NCBI GenBank assembly: GCA_943704495.1
Contig: CALSCR010003376.1
Coordinates: forward strand, 1-26,762
DNA length: 26,762 nt
DNA from: Pigoraptor chileana
Lineage: Eukaryota; Opisthokonta; Filasterea
Direction of reading: 5' to 3'
Positions within the stretch are counted from its first letter, which is position 1. Each line of letters opens with the position of its first letter. The position numbers and the translations under genes were made by a program. Shown one piece after another: positions 22,125 to 26,762 of the stretch. The notes under the pieces are model-generated. The model worked only from the letters and a program-made list of their open reading frames with translations. It was not told the origin of the DNA and did no database searches.

Positions 22125-22508
22125 CGGCTGCGGACTCGGCGAATGCAGGGACGGCCAGGGGTACTGCCAACTGCCCGTCCTCGGCAAGGAACTAAAGAGG
22201 CTCAGGCTGGCAGTGCCAAGTCTGAGAGAGCTATATCGACTGTAACCATTATAAATGGCTCTGAGAGAGCATCGACGGAACTGAGTGAGTAGCTCCGATC
22301 TGTGCCGAGAGACACAGTATCGACTGCGGTGCAGCATGAGTCAGCGATGAATCGGATCAGATGTGATCTGAATCGCCGGTTCAGTTACTGAAATTCAAAT
22401 CCTATGCAAGTTATGGTCATTTCAACAATTAGGCTTCTCTATGGGACTCGCCACACAATATCTTCTGCGGCGGGAGCTGAGTCCGTCCTGATGGCGCCGG
22501 CATAATCC

Positions 22509-22560
22509 TTACATAACGACCCGGCGGAGTTTCCCCCCCCCCAAAAAAACTTTACATAAC
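22509..22560. repeat. 9-bp direct repeats flanking a C10-A7 segment
   Basis: TTACATAAC occurs at 22509-22517 and 22552-22560. Between them lie 34 nt containing ten Cs (22533-22542) directly followed by seven As (22543-22549). The layout resembles a tiny insertion with a target-site duplication and an A-rich end, though chance is possible. Confidence 0.6.
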
Positions 22561-22769
22561 AGTACTGCGGATATCTCCAATGCATTCTGGCGTAAAGCCG
22601 ACATTAGAACGTTCGCGGCCCTTTTTAAGTTAGCTATACGTCACTCGCCACGTGTGTGAGCAGGCGTCTAGAGGTCCCGATGTAGCCCGGAGGCACGCAA
22701 CATTCCGAAAAGATTCAGATTTACAGTCCAAAAAAGTTGTATATGTAATGCTTTTTATCAGTTTTGATG

Positions 22770-22790
22770 CATATATATATATATATACAT
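22770..22790. repeat. AT dinucleotide microsatellite
   Basis: A run of about ten AT/TA units lies between the two convergent genes. It is a simple-sequence repeat with no assigned role. Confidence 0.85.
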
Positions 22791-22931
22791 ATAGTCAAGG
22801 GTAAGTACCTTGATACGGTACATAAACCGAGCGGATGTGCTTTAGCATGGCATGGCATATCTGACCAGTCAACAAATTCTCTATGTTTGGCACAACTGAC
22901 GGGGAAATGACCGACGCTCTGCAAACGCAAT

Positions 22932-22937
22932 TTTATT
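22932..22937 (-). terminator. Poly(A) signal AATAAA of the F-box-like gene
   Basis: AATAAA on the minus strand begins about 42 nt after the TAA stop at 22979-22981, a suitable distance for 3' end formation of that transcript. It is the clearest canonical poly(A) signal near any gene end in the window. Confidence 0.65.
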
Positions 22938-22978
22938 GGTTCACCGCCTCATCAGTGAAACAATGAAACAAGAATCGG

Positions 22979-25138
22979 TTACGACGCATCGACACTGTCC
23001 GAGCCGCCGTCACTCTCCCAGCCACCCTCACTCTCCCAGCCCTCACTTTCCGAATCGGACGAGGGCACAAGAAGAATGTGCGCGTGGTACGCAGAGCCTT
23101 TCTTTGCCCGCTCCCTACGCGCTTCCAGCTCGTCAACGTCAGAGTCGGTCCTGTCATCTTCCACGTCGCTGCATCCTTCATCTGGCGCCCACTTGCCTTC
23201 ATCCGCAAAGTATGCCTCCAATGCCTCACGCGCTATCGCTCTCTTCACAGGCAAACCCGTCTCACAGAAGGCCTTCTTCCGCCGCGCCTCGCTGGATGCA
23301 TCCACGAGCTCCTGGTTGCCGGGATACGCCCACGCATCGACGGCGTCGACTGCCTCCCTCGGACGCTTGCGCGCAGTCATGTCGAGGTTGTAGCCACGCA
23401 TTCGAAAGCAGTCGTTGACGCACTCCATGACCAGTGGGTGCGTAGTCCCATTCAGACACGGGTCGAAGTCATCGCACCCGTTTCTCAACCTGAGGACTTC
23501 ACTCTCAAGGATCAGTTCCTCGTCGTACGAGTCGTTCTCAGGCTCCCATTTGGGGTGCCTGAAAGCGGTATCGCCAGAGTGTACACATAGCCTCATGCCC
23601 GCGAAAGAAACCGCACCATCCTCAAGCCAACGAATGTGCGCGTCAAAGTACTGTCCGATGCCCACGATGTCGAGCTCATTTTCTGTGGTACCGTTGAGCC
23701 ACGTGCGGCCTGTCATTGCGGTACAGGCCTGCGCAAGAGTACCTTCGTCATACTTCACGCCACCACCCCGTCGACTGCGGACATCGTTGCGGTCGTGCAT
23801 TTCGGGCGCGTCTTCGTCCACCTCTTCATACTCGCCTTCGTCTTCAGAGTCGAACATGTCGCAGTTTTCCAGCAACCACTGATCCGCACAATCCGACACC
23901 ACAAGCGGATCGAACATCCAACAGCCAATCGACTCGCGATCCCTCTCCGAGCCGATGAGCCTGATGCAGAGGTATATGCAGTAGAGAATGCGCGCGGGTG
24001 GCATGCCTGGGAATGTCCGCACAATCGCGGCGAGAAAGTCATCCGACATGGGCTCGATATCCCAAGAGTGTTGTTGTTCGCCGTCGTCGCTTATGTGCTC
24101 GCGATCAAGTGCGGCCGCCTCCGCCTTTGACCGTGCATTCTCCTTTTGGCCAAATGCCCTTAGGAAAGGTGACTTCCCTGCGTCATGAAATGTGCCAGGT
24201 GCGTCAGCTAGCGTCCGGAATGACAGCAGCGCAACGCTTTCATCAAAGCACGAGTAGAGCTGGGCATAGTCGGCGTTGTACCGTGGCGTCTCAGAGCACG
24301 GAAACTCCTTCTCCAATCCCGCCAGCTTGATCTGCAGCCACTCTGGCGATGAACCGTCTGTCGAATGTTCGGGATTGCATAGGGTGAACGTGAGGTCGGC
24401 AACGGCACAGTACATCCTGAATATGCCGTCATCTTCCGTCACCACAAAGTCGCGGACATTCCACTGCTGCACGAGAAATGAGGAAAGAACAGAGGTGACA
24501 TCTCCTGTCGCCGCTTCTATCATTCCGTCCAGCGTCGCGCCTTCACCCTTCGACTCATCCAGCAAATGCTTCATCCACGGGTGGTCGTCAATACATTCGT
24601 AACGATGGATGTAGGCGTTCACCTTCTTGTCGACCTCTGTGGCATTGCAGGCTATTTCCGCAGCTCGGGCACGCTCACTTTCATCAACTTTACGATAAGA
24701 AGTGGGCACAAGGCTATACTCAAGGCAATTGCGAACGTTTCCTGGAATCTGGGACTTGATAATAGCGACGCATTCTTGTTCAAACTCTTCCACACAAGAG
24801 TGGCGCACGAACTCGTCAATTTCAAGGAGACGAATGGGCGACACGACGCTAGTCCGCAGACTCCACGCGCTGCGAGACCACGGGCTCAAGGGATGGGCGA
24901 GTGCGATGAAATAGACGAGGTCACGCATCCCCTTGCTTGTCTGGGCCAATCGGCGGAGGACTCCTGGGCTAAAGGTGCCGTTGCTTGTCAATTCATGGAC
25001 AAGGTGTATCGGAAGTCGCGCAAAATGCCCCATTGGAGAGGGATCGGTCTGTACCCTTGGTTCGTAGCTGTCATCCGCCATGATGTTCATGTCAGCAAGC
25101 AGGCTGCCGGCCTCGTCGATAACTGCCAACGCCGACAT
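22979..25138 (-). CDS. Acidic 719-aa protein with probable N-terminal F-box
   Basis: This single uninterrupted frame runs from ATG 25138 (MSALAVIDEAGS) to TAA at 22979. The frame continues eight codons upstream to a GTG but has no earlier ATG. Residues about 40-78 (ARLPIHLVHEL ... LRRLAQTSKGMRDLVY) fit the F-box pattern: LP-x-x-L-x-x-E, then hydrophobic residues, then a S/TK-x-x-R end. F-box proteins recruit substrates to SCF ubiquitin ligases through Skp1. The rest is not recognised. It contains a strongly acidic patch (FDSEDEGEYEEVDED) followed by a basic one (RNDVRSRRGGG), a possible nuclear signal KRPR, and a C-terminal Ser/Glu/Gly/Trp tail with the near-repeat GWESEGGWESDGG. No signal peptide or membrane helix is obvious. 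The gene is convergent with the receptor kinase and divergent from PTPS. The gene is sure; the F-box is a moderate call. Confidence 0.85.
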   Translation of the reverse strand: MSALAVIDEAGSLLADMNIMADDSYEPRVQTDPSPMGHFARLPIHLVHELTSNGTFSPGVLRRLAQTSKGMRDLVYFIALAHPLSPWSRSAWSLRTSVVSPIRLLEIDEFVRHSCVEEFEQECVAIIKSQIPGNVRNCLEYSLVPTSYRKVDESERARAAEIACNATEVDKKVNAYIHRYECIDDHPWMKHLLDESKGEGATLDGMIEAATGDVTSVLSSFLVQQWNVRDFVVTEDDGIFRMYCAVADLTFTLCNPEHSTDGSSPEWLQIKLAGLEKEFPCSETPRYNADYAQLYSCFDESVALLSFRTLADAPGTFHDAGKSPFLRAFGQKENARSKAEAAALDREHISDDGEQQHSWDIEPMSDDFLAAIVRTFPGMPPARILYCIYLCIRLIGSERDRESIGCWMFDPLVVSDCADQWLLENCDMFDSEDEGEYEEVDEDAPEMHDRNDVRSRRGGGVKYDEGTLAQACTAMTGRTWLNGTTENELDIVGIGQYFDAHIRWLEDGAVSFAGMRLCVHSGDTAFRHPKWEPENDSYDEELILESEVLRLRNGCDDFDPCLNGTTHPLVMECVNDCFRMRGYNLDMTARKRPREAVDAVDAWAYPGNQELVDASSEARRKKAFCETGLPVKRAIAREALEAYFADEGKWAPDEGCSDVEDDRTDSDVDELEARRERAKKGSAYHAHILLVPSSDSESEGWESEGGWESDGGSDSVDAS

Positions 25139-25285
25139 CAGATCAAATTTCGGTTGCTGCACGTGGTTTGTTTTGTTGCTGTTTTTGGGTTTCTAAGATG
25201 CAGCACTTTCTATCATCTAAAAAACACTCATGTGCCGCACAACACAAAATAAAAAGCCACTAATTTGGCCACTTTCAGTCAGGAC

Positions 25286-25299
25286 TACTCACGTGAGTA
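25286..25299. promoter_or_regulatory. 14-nt perfect palindrome with central E-box
   Basis: TACTCACGTGAGTA is a perfect inverted repeat centred on CACGTG. It lies about 150 bp upstream of the F-box-like ATG. It could bind a homodimeric bHLH or bZIP factor. Confidence 0.6.
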
Positions 25300-25464
25300 C
25301 CCCTGCTTTCAGTTTTGTCAACAGTGGCGTGACGTAGGCGCGCAAGATGACGCAATAATATTGTGCTCAAAACACGTCACACGTAACAGCAAGAGCTAAC
25401 CCGGTCATGATCACGTGCAGTTACTGGTGACGTCTTTTCGCCGTCTTCCGTCACGCGCGGTGTG

Positions 25465-25494
25465 TCATACCCCAGGGGTACCCCTGGTCATACC
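25465..25494. repeat. 16-nt perfect palindrome flanked by 7-bp direct repeats
   Basis: CCAGGGGTACCCCTGG (25472-25487) is self-complementary throughout and sits directly between two copies of TCATACC (25465-25471 and 25488-25494). It may be a dimer-binding operator, or a small palindromic insertion with duplicated target. Confidence 0.85.
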
Positions 25495-25787
25495 AGCACT
25501 GTTGCTCACCACGTTCATCAGTGTAATGCACACAGAGTCTGCTTTTGCATCTATTTCGCCCTCAAATCAACTGCGTCTCACTTTGTAATTGTTATTGCGA
25601 GGATTGTGGTGAAATTGCAGCTGAACTGTGGTTGATCCGTGAAAACGTTGTTCTCGTACACCGGCACATAGGCACAGACACGCACAGTTATACAGCTCCC
25701 GATTAGACATAGCACAAAAGCACATTATTACCCAAACGAGCGCTGTGTGGTATCGTGTCCGTTCTTGTTACGTCGTATGCCCGGCGC

Positions 25788-25829
25788 ATGGATGAAGCAG
25801 AGCCGCGGGAATGCCGATTGCATATCTGA
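25788..25829 (+). other. Upstream ORF overlapping the PTPS start
   Basis: An ATG 23 nt before the PTPS ATG opens a 13-codon frame that ends at TGA inside the PTPS coding sequence, out of frame with it. If it lies in the mRNA, it would lower initiation at 25811. The transcription start is unknown, so it may be outside the transcript. Confidence 0.4.
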
Positions 25830-26651
25830 GCCGTGTGGAGACATTCAGCGCTAGCCATCGCTTACACAGCACGCAGCTGTCAGATGAGGAGAATGTGAGC
25901 ATCTTTGGAAAGTGCAACAATGCCAATGGACATGGACACAACTACAAAGGTGTGTGATGATCGCAAGCATCCCGTGTTGACAGCTGCCCTCAAACATCGC
26001 TCGTTTCGGTCCTCGACGAATATTAGTTTCCCGAATGCATTCTTACGATGGGCACGTGCGTCCTGGCAGTAGACGTGCACATGGCGAATGGGCGCATTGA
26101 TGGACGTGTTTTTGCTTACGAAAGACGTCCGTGATGCCTTGCTCTCCCGGTGTCCCTTAACCATGCACGTCTTGCCATCTGCGACTTTGCTGTTGTTTTT
26201 GCGTCCGTTTTCACTCTCGTCAATGATCGCGATGCAGTTGAGGTGACGGTTAAAGGCGAGGTATGTACCTCTTGTAGGATGCACGTGCTATGTGGTTCAT
26301 TTGTGTGTTTTCTGTGTGGGCACCAAACTGCCTATTGTGCATCTGCGCGTGACTGGCTCTCTACCTGTTTTGGGTACATAGACATAGAGACTAAAACAGC
26401 AGCTCGCCGCCCTCTCTCTCACTGGACTCCGTGGGCTAAGGCATCAATGTGAATCCTCCATCTCTTTCTCTCTTCCCCGCCATACCACTGTCCAATGCCC
26501 ACCCACTGCCCCGGTATCACTAGATCGATGCGACCACCGGAATGGTAGTGAATCTCACCGACCTCAAGCGATGCATGAAGGAGTCGTTTTTGGACGTCCT
26601 CGACCACCGAAATCTCGATAAGGATGTTGCCTTCTTCAGGGACAGAGTCAG
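25811..26651 (+). CDS. PTS: 6-pyruvoyl-tetrahydropterin synthase, 3' end missing
   Basis: Exons are 25811-25949, 26238-26260 (only 23 nt) and 26524-26651; the gene continues past the window. The frame has a TGA at 25793 shortly upstream of the ATG. Exon 1 gives [12 protein letters not shown], with the first zinc-ligand His, then [14 protein letters not shown] with the catalytic Cys, and NGHGHNY with the other two zinc His. Exons 2 and 3 continue [10 protein letters not shown] and [15 protein letters not shown], then [10 protein letters not shown]. This matches eukaryotic PTPS almost residue by residue: 96 of about 145 residues are present. The enzyme converts 7,8-dihydroneopterin triphosphate to 6-pyruvoyltetrahydropterin, the second step of tetrahydrobiopterin synthesis, in the cytosol. 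Exon 3 ends with two bases of a codon (AG) before GTGTGC, which would complete the conserved Ser of STTEN in the next exon. Phases are 1, 0 and 2. Confidence 0.97.
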
Positions 26652-26762
26652 GTGTGCGCATATCTGTGTGTGTGTATGTGCATACGTGGCTTGTGTACAT
26701 GACAAGGGGCTGATGTCTGTGCTGTCTGACGTGGGGGCAAGTCGCACTGTTGTTTCTTGGGG

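Larger units (their letters stand above)
22125..22978. other. Convergent intergenic region
   Basis: The receptor kinase and F-box-like genes converge here. No gene is seen. The region holds a short C/A homopolymer segment flanked by direct repeats, an AT microsatellite and the F-box gene poly(A) signal. Confidence 0.6.
25139..25810. promoter_or_regulatory. Shared divergent promoter region of F-box-like and PTPS genes
   Basis: The 672 bp between two divergent start codons carry five TGACG-type (ATF/CREB half-site) motifs: TGACGTA at 25330, TGACGCAAT at 25348, ACGTCA at 25374, TGACGTC at 25428 and CGTCA at 25449. There are also two CACGTG E-boxes (25290-25295 and 25412-25417) and two long palindromes. 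No TATA box is obvious on either strand. Regulation of both genes by bZIP or bHLH factors is inference from motif clustering only. Confidence 0.5.

Noticed and set aside
22979-25252. Plus-strand frames opposite the F-box-like gene
   Set aside because: They are shadows of the 719-codon minus-strand gene, which has its own ATG and a downstream AATAAA.

Overview
The window is nuclear DNA of a eukaryote. Coding exons are GC-rich, genes are far apart, and four of the six genes are split by introns of 48-491 nt with normal GT-AG ends. The gene content points to a flagellated protist close to animals (unicellular holozoan) or to an apusomonad-like lineage. It holds a receptor tyrosine kinase with the classical HRDLAARN loop, a receptor with a natriuretic-peptide-receptor-like ectodomain and a TKL kinase, a tubulin-tyrosine-ligase-like enzyme and a 6-pyruvoyltetrahydropterin synthase. 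The species cannot be fixed from the sequence alone.

Layout: (1) 163-5480, minus strand, a receptor tyrosine kinase with about 28 beta-helix (Pmp-like) repeats; its 3' end lies beyond base 1. (2) 7016-9541, plus, an intronless cPLA2/lysophospholipase B-like acyl hydrolase with a transit-peptide-like N terminus. (3) 9542-12672, a 3.1-kb gene-poor stretch with an inverted duplicated sequence and sharp GC-rich and AT-rich blocks. (4) 12673-14754, plus, a membrane-anchored TTL-like protein in three exons. (5) 15886-22124, plus, a receptor kinase in twelve exons (ANF-receptor fold, EGF module, transmembrane helix, TKL kinase), including a 10-nt microexon and a probable GC-AG intron. (6) 22979-25138, minus, a 719-aa acidic protein with a probable F-box. 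(7) 25811-26651, plus, the first three exons of PTPS, running off the window end; it shares a 672-bp divergent promoter with gene 6.

The exon models were built by hand from splice consensus, frame and family motifs. The twelve exons of gene 5 add up to exactly 1138 codons including the stop, which supports that model. The genes do not form an operon or an obvious pathway. The shared themes are membrane signalling (two unrelated receptor kinases), lipid hydrolysis, cytoskeleton modification and pterin synthesis. The most interesting observations are the beta-helix receptor tyrosine kinase, the kinase domains split by microexons, the (TG)-rich sense strand of introns in several genes, and palindromes with flanking direct repeats in the F-box/PTPS promoter.
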